A DNA stretch of 64,000 bases from contig NW_019091606.1 of assembly GCF_001949145.1 (NCBI RefSeq), forward strand, positions 146,133 to 210,132. Direction: 5' to 3'. This document shows, piece after piece, positions 50,201-57,050 of this stretch. The position numbers were made by a program, and so were the translations under genes. The stretch comes from Acanthaster planci. Its lineage: Eukaryota > Echinodermata > Asteroidea > Valvatida > Acanthasteridae. The notes below the pieces were generated by a model. The model was given only the letters and a program-made list of their open reading frames with translations, searched no databases and was not told the DNA's origin. The stretch's first letter is position 1. Every line of letters starts with the position of its first letter.

Positions 50201-51050
50201 ACTCCTGCTTGTAATCTCAGAAGTAAATGGTAGAATTCTTTTAAAATGCAGCCTTGGGTGTTTTCTTCTGCTTAATCAATAAAGGCATTAATAAAAGGAT
50301 CCCCAGAGCCATGGTAGGATCACTAGGAACACTCAAAAAAATTAACCCTATTTAGAGCGCCATTCCCCCCCCCCACTTGGTTCTTGAATAAACGGACTTC
50401 TCTAAATTATACGGACAGTCTTCTACATAATTACGTAGAAGTGATGTGCACCTCCAGCCTAGTAAAGAAGTATAAAAAGCCTAGGCAACAACTTACAAGG
50501 CTACATCATGTACATGTACTTTGACAATGTCATCTCTCCACACGCTTTGGACAATCATGGAATTGGCATCCAAATATAACATTCTTGAGACCTTTTTTCC
50601 AAATTCCAGTCATACATTCAAGGTGCTCAACAAGGACATATTCACATAGGCCTACATGTATCTTATTGGCTACATAGTGTGCAAGGTTAATTGCCTGACG
50701 TACACCACAACCTGACAATGCACAAGGTCACATAACCCAAGTTAAATATAACCGGGGGTCTCTACTCGACAAGCAATGCTTTTTAGAGGCCTCAATCCAC
50801 TATAGCACTGTATTGTTACCACGAAATGTTTCATTTAGAAAAATTAAATAAAACTGAAAGTGAAGTCCTACTGCTAGTGAAATGAAACACGGACTGTTAG
50901 TGTTAATGTTAGACTTAGCAAAATGAATTAAGCCTAGGCCCTAGTAACTCACCTTAGCTTTAAATTTTCCATAAATGCCTCTTCAGTAATTTCATCCAGA
51001 AGGACAAAATCTCCCTTCCCAAATTCTGCTCCCTCATCGTGCTCAGCCAT
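14049..51050 (-). CDS. MYO1D: Unconventional myosin-Id (class I myosin), complete gene, 20 coding exons
   Basis: Actin-activated ATPase motor that links membranes to actin. Orthologues in fly and vertebrates help set left-right asymmetry (family knowledge). Exons joined in phase give 1006 residues, the length I recall for human MYO1D. Seen in order: N-terminus starting [18 protein letters not shown]-loop GESGSGKT (about 103-110); switch [11 protein letters not shown] (157-166); switch II DIYGFE (384-389); relay helix [17 protein letters not shown] (396-412); converter-side [11 protein letters not shown] (584-594); two IQ motifs (about 700-745, first with [13 protein letters not shown]); a basic TH1 tail that in the family binds acidic phospholipids (about 800-1006). 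There is no TH2 or SH3 region, so it is a short-tailed myosin I. All introns are GT-AG except intron 7, which is GC-AG. No frameshift or stop was found. MYO1G is a vertebrate paralogue, so D/G cannot be separated in an invertebrate. Confidence 0.97.
14959..15107 (-). CDS. MYO1D: MYO1D exon 19
   Basis: Residues 905-953 and two bases of Glu954: [20 protein letters not shown] to [14 protein letters not shown]. Corresponds to human LTGLSVSNGKDQLVVFHTKD and RIGELVGVLVNHF. Acceptor ATGACAG, donor GA then GTAAGT. Confidence 0.95.
15675..15735 (+). repeat. Possible decayed SINE head
   Basis: GGTGGCCTAGAGGTTAG resembles an A box and GTGGATTCCAGGATTCC a worn B box about 35 nt later. Lies in intron 18. 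Weak evidence. Confidence 0.25.
15932..16048 (-). CDS. MYO1D: MYO1D exon 18
   Basis: Residues 866-904, [20 protein letters not shown] then [19 protein letters not shown]. DRAxxVTDxxxYKxDP is the TH1 beta-strand signature of myosin I tails. Acceptor CCCAAAG, donor GAG then GTGATT, phase 0 on both sides. Confidence 0.95.
16440..16541 (-). CDS. MYO1D: MYO1D exon 17
   Basis: Residues 832-865, [20 protein letters not shown] then [13 protein letters not shown], which aligns with human FVPVANELKRKDKYMNVLFS. Acceptor CCCACAG, donor AAG then GTAATG, phase 0 on both sides. Confidence 0.92.
17066..17352. mobile_element. Palindromic MITE, family D
   Basis: The two halves are inverted copies over about 90 bp: left GGGAACAAAGCTGAAGTAC, right GGAGTACTTAGG and AAGGGAATAAAGC when reversed. 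Both carry CAAAGGTA..AGATTACAAA and GACTTCAGAC. No ORF. Intron 16. A related half-copy is at 46032-46115. Confidence 0.6.
17969..18113 (-). CDS. MYO1D: MYO1D exon 16 (TH1 start)
   Basis: Residues 783-831: [20 protein letters not shown], then KWQGNYLAS, matching human RAWEGNYLAS. It begins the basic TH1 tail. Acceptor TTTCACAG, donor TCA then GTAAGT, phase 0 out. Confidence 0.94.
18854..19028. mobile_element. Palindromic MITE, family E copy 1
   Basis: About 175 bp. Arms contain GAGTTTGTAACGCGTTGGCC and, inverted, GAGTTTGCAACGCATTGGCT, then AATCACAA. The centre has two GTCGAC-containing blocks around TTTGGAAAGG. Outer ends resemble AATAxGG and CCGTATT. Intron 15. Confidence 0.8.
19945..20134. 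mobile_element. TTAA-flanked MITE (piggyBac-like), in intron 15
   Basis: The sequence is flanked by TTAA on both sides, with inverted ends CCCCTTCGC and GCGAAGGGG. The interior, about 180 bp, is GC-richer than its surroundings. TTAA duplication is the mark of piggyBac-type insertion. Its right edge is 27 bp inside the intron from the exon 15 donor. Confidence 0.65.
20162..20385 (-). CDS. MYO1D: MYO1D exon 15 (IQ motifs 1 and 2)
   Basis: Residues 709-782 and two bases of Gln783. [10 protein letters not shown] completes IQ1; [17 protein letters not shown] is IQ2, a calmodulin-binding light-chain site in the family. Then [18 protein letters not shown], matching human DYGKHVKWPSPPKVLRRF. The donor must be CA then GTATGT (phase 2). 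Using GTGAGC three bases further on would break the frame with exon 16. Confidence 0.94.
21474..21681 (-). CDS. MYO1D: MYO1D exon 14 (converter, start of IQ1)
   Basis: Residues 639-708: [20 protein letters not shown] and then [20 protein letters not shown]. Ends AVFLQK, the first half of IQ motif 1. Acceptor CCTTTAG, donor AAG then GTGAGT, phase 0 out. Confidence 0.97.
22282..22448 (-). CDS. MYO1D: MYO1D exon 13 (converter side)
   Basis: Residues 584-638 and two bases of Arg639. [20 protein letters not shown], then [20 protein letters not shown], the conserved region joining the 20-kDa segment to the converter. Acceptor CATCAG, donor AG then GTTAGT, phase 2 out. Confidence 0.97.
22543..23349. 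mobile_element. hAT-like non-autonomous element in intron 12
   Basis: Inverted ends CTTGGGCGGTATT and AATACCGCCCAAG, with further ATACCGCGGTAT motifs near both ends. The 8-bp sequence ACACAGGA occurs directly outside both ends (22543-22550 and 23342-23349), as expected for hAT target duplication. About 790 bp, no transposase frame seen. Confidence 0.75.
23672..23847. mobile_element. Palindromic MITE, family E copy 2, beside exon 12 donor
   Basis: Same family as 18854-19028: AGAGTTTGCAGCGTGTTGGC and AATCACAA at left, GATTGGCCAACCCGTTACAA at right, CCTTTCCAAACGTGCACTGG in the centre. It ends about 15 bp from the exon 12 5' splice site at 23862. Confidence 0.8.
23863..23940 (-). CDS. MYO1D: MYO1D exon 12 (78 nt)
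   Basis: Residues 558-583, [20 protein letters not shown] then KNLASK, matching human [16 protein letters not shown]. Acceptor ATGACAG, donor AAG then GTGAGA, phase 0 on both sides. A palindromic MITE copy ends only about 15 bp into the downstream intron. Confidence 0.96.
24295..24424 (-). CDS. MYO1D: MYO1D exon 11
   Basis: Residues 514-557: [20 protein letters not shown] and [20 protein letters not shown], the usual KNKDTL..DFKRL segment. Acceptor CTCACAG. The donor is weak (GAG then GTGTGA) but keeps phase 0 and matches the homologous boundary. Confidence 0.94.
25214..25575. mobile_element. Long-TIR MITE in intron 10
   Basis: About 360 bp with about 60-100 bp inverted ends: CGTCGGGTGCCCGGCAGAAG and, reversed from the right, CGTCGTGTGCCCGACAGAAG, continuing to GGGAAGCATGATCAC on both. 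No ORF. Flanks are T-rich and no clear target duplication can be fixed. Confidence 0.75.
25869..25999 (-). CDS. MYO1D: MYO1D exon 10
   Basis: Residues 471-513 and two bases of Met514: [20 protein letters not shown] then [12 protein letters not shown], the conserved strand before the actin-binding region. Acceptor GTACCCAG, donor AT then GTAAGT, phase 2 out. Confidence 0.96.
26809..27034 (-). CDS. MYO1D: MYO1D exon 9 (relay helix, lower 50 kDa)
   Basis: Residues 395-470. [20 protein letters not shown] and [16 protein letters not shown] are nearly identical to vertebrate MYO1D; it then runs [20 protein letters not shown] to NVGKVTDQ. Acceptor ATCCCCCAG, donor CAG then GTAAAT, phase 0 out. Confidence 0.98.
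27249..27313 (+). ncRNA. Hammerhead-like motif (degenerate)
   Basis: CTGATGA (27256-27262), a 4-bp stem with GAAT loop (GGCC and GGCT), then GAAAC (27276-27280): the conserved order of a hammerhead core. A 7-bp stem I, ACGTAAC (27249) with GTTACGT (27307), also closes. But the expected NUH cleavage triplet reads TAT, and no stem III is evident, so it is probably an inactive relic, as found in tails of retroelements. Confidence 0.25.
27573..28074. mobile_element. MITE with CAGACCTCCCA ends, intron 8
   Basis: Left end CAGACCTCCCAACCCA, right end GTGCTGGGAGGTCTG, about 500 bp apart. No transposase frame. No clean target duplication. Confidence 0.5.
28888..29030 (-). CDS. MYO1D: MYO1D exon 8 (switch II)
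   Basis: Residues 348-394 and two bases of Ser395. Starts [20 protein letters not shown] and contains [20 protein letters not shown] with switch II DIYGFE. Acceptor GCTACAG, donor AG then GTATGT, phases 0 in, 2 out. Confidence 0.97.
29099..29183. repeat. Inverted repeat with CCTTGTGGG and CCCCACAAGG
   Basis: GGCCTTGTGGG is followed by CCCCACAAGGCC, then TATGGGGTACCAAAATTGGT and ACCCCACAAG. Nested inverted repeats just past the exon 8 acceptor side of intron 7; possibly a small MITE. Confidence 0.5.
30304..30510 (-). CDS. MYO1D: MYO1D exon 7 (ends at a GC donor)
   Basis: Residues 279-347, [10 protein letters not shown] through [13 protein letters not shown] Ser/Thr cluster (SHTT) lies just before EQA, in the region that holds the TEDS regulatory site in class I myosins. 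I cannot fix which residue is the site. Acceptor ACTCAG. The only in-frame exit is AAG before GCGAGT, a non-canonical GC donor. Confidence 0.93.
30813..30925 (+). repeat. Dispersed repeat, family A copy 2
   Basis: Second copy of the repeat at 9968-10078, in MYO1D intron 6. Shared blocks include GTCGTTTGTGAACCA and GTGCCCTCTCTTGGTC, with small indels between. Confidence 0.65.
31293..31412 (-). CDS. MYO1D: MYO1D exon 6
   Basis: Residues 239-278, a variable surface loop ([20 protein letters not shown]) leading into the conserved helix [10 protein letters not shown]. Acceptor GAATAG, donor TTG then GTGAGC, phase 0 on both sides. The next exon starts GNVHF, rebuilding the family motif ILHLGN. Confidence 0.94.
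32337..32391. repeat. Perfect 16-bp inverted repeat, intron 5
   Basis: AGGCAAGCTTGCTGCA and TGCAGCAAGCTTGCCT with a 23-nt loop. Two more GCAGCAAGC copies follow within 130 bp, so this is probably part of a worn palindromic element. Confidence 0.65.
32680..32826 (-). CDS. MYO1D: MYO1D exon 5
   Basis: Residues 190-238, [20 protein letters not shown] and onward to [22 protein letters not shown] is diagnostic for class I and II motors. Acceptor TTTTTAG, donor GAG then GTAGGG, phase 0 on both sides. Confidence 0.96.
33405..33590 (-). mobile_element. Palindromic MITE, family B copy 2
   Basis: On the minus strand it reads AACCAGTTTGGCATTCCAGC then GCATGCCTAAAATGAAGC, and ends with TTCTCAAATGACCT. 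These blocks match the element at 10087-10252. Lies in MYO1D intron 4. Confidence 0.55.
33808..34032. mobile_element. Palindromic insertion related to family C
   Basis: Arms CCTAACCTTCCCCA (left) and TGGGGAAGGTTAGG (right) about 165 bp apart, then CCCTTGGGGGTTAGGGTTAA, the inverted start of family C. It contains a perfect 14-bp hairpin, CACAGAATTAAACA and its complement, at 33831-33867. Intron 4. Confidence 0.55.
36771..36843 (+). mobile_element. TTAACCC-ended short element, family C copy 2
   Basis: Starts TAACCCTAACCCCAGGGG, then ATATTGAAAGTGGAGGATTG, ends GTTAGTGTTAAAA. Same layout as the element at 13293. Lies in intron 4. Confidence 0.65.
38200..38221. repeat. 22-bp perfect palindrome
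   Basis: GTACCGGTAC, AT, GTACCGGTAC: fully self-complementary. An example of the local TACATG/TACCGG repeat type. Confidence 0.8.
38971..39337. other. Assembly gap (Ns) in intron 4
   Basis: 367 unknown bases. It lies between exons 4 and 5, whose protein sequence joins without loss, so no coding exon is missing from this gap. Confidence 1.
40418..40583 (-). CDS. MYO1D: MYO1D exon 4 (switch I)
   Basis: Residues 134-189. Contains [20 protein letters not shown], the switch I region that closes over ATP gamma-phosphate, then [20 protein letters not shown] and YLLEK. Acceptor CCCCACAG, donor AAG then GTACCT, phase 0 out. Confidence 0.97.
41283..41550. repeat. Tandem duplication, period 128 bp
   Basis: GCCATGATAACAGACTGACG and GCCATGGTAACAGACCGACA start two units. 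Both continue GTGTAATGTGGAATAAAAA, ATGTAATCATA and GACAGGA. Diverged by point changes and small indels. Confidence 0.8.
42437..42510 (-). mobile_element. TTAACCC-ended short element, family C copy 3
   Basis: On the minus strand: TTTAACCCTAACCCCCTAGG, then CATACTGAAATGGGAGGA, ending GTTAGGGTTTGAA. Lies in intron 3. Confidence 0.65.
43100..43193 (-). CDS. MYO1D: MYO1D exon 3 (P-loop)
   Basis: Residues 103-133 and two bases of 134. Begins with [20 protein letters not shown], completing the nucleotide-binding P-loop with Gly103 split across intron 2. Too short for ordinary ORF scanning; placed by homology, the TTAAG acceptor and the GTAGGA donor. Phases 1 in, 2 out. Confidence 0.96.
43194..44806 (-). 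other. MYO1D intron 2 (1.6 kb)
   Basis: TACATG repeats and no recognised exon. GCCATGGGTCTGAGTCCCAC at 43604 faintly resembles a tRNA B box, without a matching A box. Confidence 0.6.
44807..45015 (-). CDS. MYO1D: MYO1D exon 2 (motor, first beta strands)
   Basis: Residues 33-102 and the first base of Gly103. Contains [20 protein letters not shown] and [20 protein letters not shown], typical of the myosin I motor start. Acceptor GAATTCCAG, donor GTAGGC, phases 2 in and 1 out. It ends inside the P-loop, at ISG. Confidence 0.97.
45016..50952 (-). other. MYO1D intron 1 (5.9 kb)
   Basis: Separates the start exon from the P-loop exon pair. Very rich in TACATGTA repeats. Holds a family D half-copy (46032) and a GTTGTGGGGA/TCCCCACAAC inverted repeat (46366-46448). 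No exon or RNA recognised. Confidence 0.75.
46032..46115 (+). repeat. Half-copy of MITE family D
   Basis: TGTCTGAAGTCTTACATTTA, CTTTGTGCATTTACCATC and GCTTTATTCCCTC match the right half of the element at 17066-17352. Intron 1. Confidence 0.55.
50953..51050 (-). CDS. MYO1D: MYO1D exon 1 (start codon)
   Basis: Encodes residues 1-32 and two bases of codon 33. The ATG at 51050 sits in a good context (ACAATGG, A at -3). The N-terminus [20 protein letters not shown] matches the vertebrate MYO1D start. The exon ends AAG before GTGAGT (phase 2). No better upstream in-frame ATG was seen. Confidence 0.95.
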
Positions 51051-51524
51051 TGTTTCTTCCTGTTTCAAATTCCTCACTGAAAACCCGCCGCACAGGTTGA
51101 AATCCTACGGGACAGCTCTCCGTTTCGCTTCAGTGCATGTTTGGGAAAAAATAACGTTAAATCTGTGTAGTACATGAACTGTACATGTAGTGTCGCAATG
51201 CAATGAACACGTCCGTAACGTCTGGTCAGGTACTGCATTCACTGTTCATTCGGGAGGGTAGAGCTACGTCAGGGATGTAATAAAACACCGGGATTTCTTA
51301 CATGTAGTTGGTGCTACGCCGGGCACGGAAAGTGCTAGTTAACTTTATGTAGCCCATGTACAATGTACATGTGCATGTACTGTACGTACTACATGTAAGG
51401 AATGGGGCTGTCCAAAAAGTACGTACGCCCGAAAGGGGGGAGGGGGGAGGGGAGTTGGTGCCGTTGCGTACCGCGTACACCATGTGTACAGAGGGGAGGG
51501 GTTCAAGCAAGTGCGTACGTACGC

Positions 51525-52010
51525 CAGTATTGTAGTCGAGTCACCAGGGTTGAGTCCGAGTCTCACGCCTCGAGTCGAAGTCTCGAGTCGCAAACCTCGA
51601 TCCGAGTCCGAGTCACGACTCACAAACCTCGAGTCCGAGTCACGATTCACAAGTCGAGTCCGAGTCACGATTCACAAGTCATGAATCAAGTTGTTCAGCC
51701 AATTATTCTAAGTGTATCAAACTATGGAGGAACATCCATGATCAAAGTTGTAAGTTTGTCTGGTTGACTCCTCAGTGGATATTTAGCCGTACATAAATAG
51801 GCGAAGTGGAAAATGTGCAACGCGACGACGCTCCACCCATGCAAACCAGTGATAGCACTGGTGTACACAATTTTCTACGGCGTAATGAAGATACACGACT
51901 CGACTAACGAGTCACCAAGCTCAAGTCCGAGTCATCGTGGTCGAGTATGGGCCATTATCCAATGTGACTCGACTCGAGTCCGGGTCCTGGACTCGAGTCA
52001 TACAACACTG
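51525..52010. mobile_element. hAT-like element with CAGTxTTGTA ends, MYO1D upstream
   Basis: Left end CAGTATTGTAGTCGAGTCAC and, reversed from the right, CAGTGTTGTATGACTCGAGT. Inside are many CGAGTCCGAGTCACGA repeats, most of them imperfect tandems (51580-51680). CAGTG ends suggest hAT. Target duplication is not clear. About 475 bp upstream of the MYO1D ATG. Confidence 0.6.
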
Positions 52011-54180
52011 CTGTACACAAACCAGAACTTTGCCTTTAATTAATCTTCATCATATCAATACACTTTCTCAAACAAATAAATACCAGGATCAGCTTTTGTG
52101 TGTCGAGGAACCATTTAAACACAGTATCCTCCACCGTCCACCCCACCATTTATCCTCCTGTGCCAACGCCCGTTTCATGTATTAGTAAACTGCAACAGTA
52201 CTCATGACACAAAGATTGCCAGCGTCTTCCGGAAACGTACAGGTGCCCTCTACGTACATAAGAGAAAAAAGGCACCGAGATTATTTTTTTTGTTTTTATT
52301 CAACAACATCTTTGTTCAGATGCCAAGTAATTATTGTTTTAATAAGCTTTTGTAATTAAAAAAAGAGGGAAGACTGTGTCTCCAACAAATGGGATACGCA
52401 GCTGTAGCCCCCCACAGCACACGCCAACTGGACCACTCATTTGAAGCAAGATATGGGACGAAGAGACCCCCCCCCCGCCTTTGTATTGGTCATTGTTGAT
52501 CGGAATCTCGGGAATTCTTTACAGACTTCTAGGGGGATGTGTTAGATAGCAATAGTCTACAGTGTGTACAGGGATTGGACAGGTAGGGGGGGTACCCCTC
52601 CGTCCCATATTTTGCCTGGTATAGGACCACTGTCCGTGATGCCCCGGTGAACTGACGGCTGTGTGACCGACATGCCCCCCCCAATAAAATTTCCAAATAC
52701 CAATCAGGGAGCACAGTTTATAAAAAAAAAAATTGCACTTTCACTTATCACAACTGCTGCCGTCGGGTGCGGCCCTAGCTTTTCCAACAGAAAAAAAAAA
52801 CAACGCTTTCATTAATTTACCTAGACCATGAAGCGCATATCATGCCAGCCGAAGACAATGGCAACATTTAAAGGAGACATGAAATTGGATTTTAATGACT
52901 TCAATCCGTGTTGGAAAGCTTTGCTTCCTTTGTAATGATGCTATGATTTTCCATGTCTTTTGTGGCAAAAAAATTAATTAAAAAAGAGTGGGATTATTTC
53001 AGACCGTCACAGCCGAGAATACACCCCCCCCCCAAGAACTGAGCTGTCCCTGGCCCGACTTGGCATGCATATAAAATACTAATTATCAGTACAAATGTGG
53101 AATTTCAAGTTAATCCATATGTATGGTTCAGTTGTTACGTCTCGTTTGACGTTCAAGGCCATACGTGTGCCAGCCCGTGTATATTGAGCACGGTGGAAAA
53201 CTAAACGTTTTGGGCTGACCGGCAGCGAGGGCCGCGCAAGGATGGTATGTCCGATTTTCACAACATTGGTGTCAAAACTTGTACTGACTTCGTAGGACAA
53301 GAAGTCACTGAAATTCTCCTGAATGACAGCTTGGCACCCAAATATGATCTGCGATGATACCGGGAAAATGTGAAGGAGCGGATTCCGCCCTCAGGCTGGC
53401 TCTTGTAGGGTTCGATTTTCCTGATAAGAGCTCTTCAGGACCAAAAACCACTATATAATATACATGTACATGTACTTGCAGTAAGCAGAGGGGAATCGGT
53501 GCAATGGAGCGTAGAGCGACGCTGGTGAGATATCAGAACGGGCACCTGGAGGTGAACACATTTTACTAAAAGGGCATGGAAGCAAAACGCTTGTAAATGT
53601 GTTATGAACCTTTCCAAAACTTTCAGGGGTATTACGTAGGAAGACAGTCTTCCACACAAGACCCCTCGCCAACCCGCTTCGTATCGGCATCGGTGATTAA
53701 AATGTGAGGCGATACTGGCTGGACTGAAAATGCATCTTGCTCGCGACCGGCCACTGTCTGCAGGACTGTGAGCAGGATGCTGCGGAAAGGTACGATACAG
53801 ACACTACGATCTTGGAAGTTCCTCTTCTATAATATGCCCAAAAATACAAATTAATGAACTTAAAGTAATACGAGGTAAAACGTTGCACATAATAGGCCTG
53901 AAGAAAACTTAACAGTTGTGTAGACATGAAATTTAGGGGGAAAAGATAAATGAGATGAAAAGGGCCTGCGACTGGAATAAAAGTAAAAATTTCAGAAAGT
54001 TTTTTTGGCAAATTGAATTGATGGCAAAAAATACAATAGATTTGCAAGCTATGTTGAAGTCCATAAAATGATATCTAAATTAGGGTTGAAAATCAAATAC
54101 GGAGGAAATGAAAGTGTTCTAGTCGTTAAACGAGGGTAAAGGCTGCAAAATCATATTTTGAGGTAGAATTTATTTGTGAT

Positions 54181-54215
54181 TAACCCTTAGAGCCCGGGAG
54201 AAGAATCCATCTCCC
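54181..54215 (+). repeat. Possible single end of a TTAA-type MITE
   Basis: TTAACCCTTAGAGCCCGGGA resembles the left end of the element at 19945 (TTAACCCCTTCGCTCCGGGA). No matching right end was found. Confidence 0.3.
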
Positions 54216-55134
54216 CCTCCTTTTGCTGATATTGCTGCAGTTCATTTTTTCCTTCCCTTATTGAGCTTTCATGATTTTTTCTTAGCAATGTCTTGTGGTC
54301 ATTTCGATACCAGCCTTGTAAATATCACAAGTATAACCGTTCCCATGCGGGGCATTTTATTTGTGAGAGGGGCCAGCCTTGCAAATGGACACTAAGTTTT
54401 CCTCTTCATGCAAGCGTGCTGATGACCAGTGTGTGACCTTGAACTTCAAATGACCGGAACAACAAAATCATAGGTCAGGATGAATTGAATGAGTTTTTAC
54501 AAATCAGACATGGAGCACCCGAATTCTGGGGGTGGGGGTAGATCCGCTCCCCGGCTGTGAGATGAGCCGAAAAAGGGGCTGGTCTCTAGAAACTTCATTG
54601 TCTAGAAATAATTTTATAAGCGCTTAACAAAATCACAGATTATTACATGTTTTGTTTTGTTTGAACTTAGAAACTATTTGGTAATTGTCTTCTTTAAAAA
54701 TGACCTATGCCACGTAGTGAACAGAGTGAAAACTTTAAATTTTGTCTCGCAAAGGAATCAGTAATAATGATATAAATTCTGCTTCAGGAGTCATGAAAAC
54801 GCAGTTGAGACAATATTGACAGTTTTTTACAGATTTGTGAAAGCACAACACCACCAGAGCAGTTTTTAATCACTACAAGAGGTATTTGACCGCAAAATTA
54901 AAACCATGTAACATTTTGTCTTCAAATATGACGGGCTTTGAAAATTGAAGTTCGGCTTAACAAAATAATATTGTGCCAGGTGGTCTGCTTTTAAGAGACA
55001 TTTTGTAACATGAAATCGGTTGCAAATTACTTCATACGGTCAGAATCATCGAGTCTGGTATCCAGACTAATTTGGTGTTTGAGGCGACAAGGCATTGTTC
55101 GTCGGTGAGGGCGCTCTACTGCAAGCTGGTGTCT

Positions 55135-55222
55135 GTGAGACCCACAGACGGGTTATTTATGTCTATGGTGAGACCCACAGACATAGGTTATTTATGTCCA
55201 TGGTGAAACCCACAGACATAAA
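55135..55222. repeat. Minisatellite, about 33-35 bp period, 2.5 units
   Basis: Units start GTGAGACCCACAGAC, continue GGTTATTTATGTC and TATGG or CATGG; the third unit is partial (GTGAAACCCACAGACATAAA). Confidence 0.8.
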
Positions 55223-55961
55223 CGCATAGACTGCCGGTCTTGCGCGTAAAATCGTGATTTTGAAACGTATGGGTAAACAATGAACGAAGCGACGGATGGT
55301 AGTACGTCCAGTGCGCATTTAGGCCTACATTGCCTGTATTTTTTACGTGTACTTCCAAATGCGTTCACCTTTTTTGCTCTTCGGTGGGCCTACTGCTATC
55401 TCTTCTTTTCAAATGTTGCGACCGCATTGTTTTGAATCCCTATTGGCCAGGTTAAGTCAATAGAGGTTTTTTTTTTACAATCGAAAAATGGCTTCATATA
55501 ATTTTATGGCTGGAATTCTTTAACTGTGCGTAAATTCCCTATACCAAGGGGTGAATTTGCCCATAGTTTTGATTTTAGTCGGGCGCCGCGCAGATCACGA
55601 AAACCCTCTCTAGTTTTGAATAGGACTTGGCGGTCTACGTAGGTCACTGGTACCAGAGTATCATCTGCCGCCTCGTAGTCTTTGATGTATGGCTGATGCG
55701 AGGTTTCGTGAATCTTGAGCTGCACTATTCTTGGTCGTACACTGAAATAGGGACTTTGTGTACAAGAAATGTGAAATGTACAACATGTACTGAGGTCCAT
55801 TTCGCGAGATGTACATGTTGGAAATTCGCGCCTATAAATTGAATTTACCATTTTTGTCAGTGTCCCACTTTTCCCATTTTGCTCTCCCAGTTACTCCCGG
55901 ATGCATTCAGACGAATATGACATATTTAGGTTATAGTTTTTCATATCCATTGAGATGTTTT

Positions 55962-56110
55962 ATGACCCAAGTCTCACAATATTGCCCCCCCCAGGAGTTT
56001 GCAACAGTTTGACCAATCAGCTCAGTGAGCGAAATATGTCACGTTTGGCTTTGTGATTGGCCAACACGTTGCAAACTCTTGGAGGGGCACTACTGTGAAA
56101 CGTCCGTATT
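55962..56110. mobile_element. Palindromic MITE, family E copy 3
   Basis: GGAGTTTGCAACAGTTTGAC and AATCAGCT at left, TGATTGGCCAACACGTTGCA at right, outer end CGTCCGTATT. The centre is shorter and diverged, lacking the GTCGAC blocks. Intergenic. Confidence 0.75.
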
Positions 56111-56319
56111 GCAAATAACGTGAAAACATAATGTAGGTTAGGCGTCACAAGAGGAAGCAGGGGCCCTTGTCCCATTCCCCCAGAAAAAATCTGTTCGTTG
56201 CTGATGAATGCCTCCCCATAAATCCCCCCTCTCCATGCCCCCTTAAAATGGCGACGCCCATGCGTGCCAACACCTAAATAATCATCAGCTGCAATAATAA
56301 CAACAGACAATTTGGTCAG

Positions 56320-56870
56320 CTGAAGAACCTGAAAAATTTATTCATTTAATCCATTTCTTTACCCAGGGTATGCCCAAACAGCTACAAACTGGTTTCCATT
56401 GGGGCCCTGCGATCATTGCAAGTTAAAATAATCGTTAGAAACTCACAACGAAAAGTAAAATTGATAAATACGACAAGCATCAATATTTACAAATACAAAC
56501 CACTAAAATATCATACACATGTGGACATTTAAATAATCAAGGCATTAGTTAAATACTGATCACGGGATGGGCAAAAAAACCCGCAAAAGCCCTATGGGAA
56601 TAAAGAACACGGGGAAACTCCCGATCCGGCTACTATGAACATTTACAACTTCATAGATCAGCATTTTGGACTACACAGCACTGGCCATGGCATTCCGTAG
56701 TTCTGATTTAGATGTCCCTAAGGAGTCTATACTTCTCAGTTTCTCTGGCAAATTGTTCCATGTTTTTGCACCACTCACCGCAAAACTTTGAGCATAGCAT
56801 GGCTAAAGGGACTTCAAGTACCTTGTCAACTGAGTATCTTGTTTCACGAATCTATGTGAATGGCAAAAAC
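56320..56870 (-). mobile_element. Dead 3' end of a non-LTR retrotransposon (LINE)
   Basis: On the minus strand, 56784 to the stop at 56671 reads FAVSGAKTWNNLPEKLRSID and then SLGTSKSELRNAMASAV. The GAKTWNNLP..LR motif and a C-terminal stop are typical of Jockey/CR1-type LINE polyproteins. The preceding part (TRYSVDKVLEVPLAML, above 56785) is in another frame, so the copy is broken. A 3' UTR-like stretch follows, ending in ATTAAATGAATAAAT near 56340. It is 5'-truncated, as most LINE copies are. Confidence 0.6.
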
Positions 56871-57050
56871 AGATTTGTCATATACAGTACATAGGAGTGG
56901 ATTTGTTTAGACATTTAAAAGCATGTAGATCTTAATGTAATTGTGGTAAATTACTTGGCATTTATTGTTTGATTGGTATTAAAAACACCCCAAGCTTATA
57001 CTTCAAAGTAGGACTACAGTGAAGTATTGGTGTAACAATACATTACATTC

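Larger units (their letters stand above)
30900..51400. repeat. Dense dispersed TACATGTA palindromic microsatellites
   Basis: Short runs of the self-complementary hexamer ACATGT (such as GTACATGTACATGTA) recur dozens of times across introns 1-5 and stop near the MYO1D promoter. They are much rarer in 1-30000 and after 53500. Runs are short (usually 2-4 units) and scattered, not one array. Confidence 0.8.

Noticed and set aside
51345-51767. Arg/Ser-rich frames over CGAGTC repeats
   Set aside because: Product of the element's internal repeats, open on both strands; not a gene.
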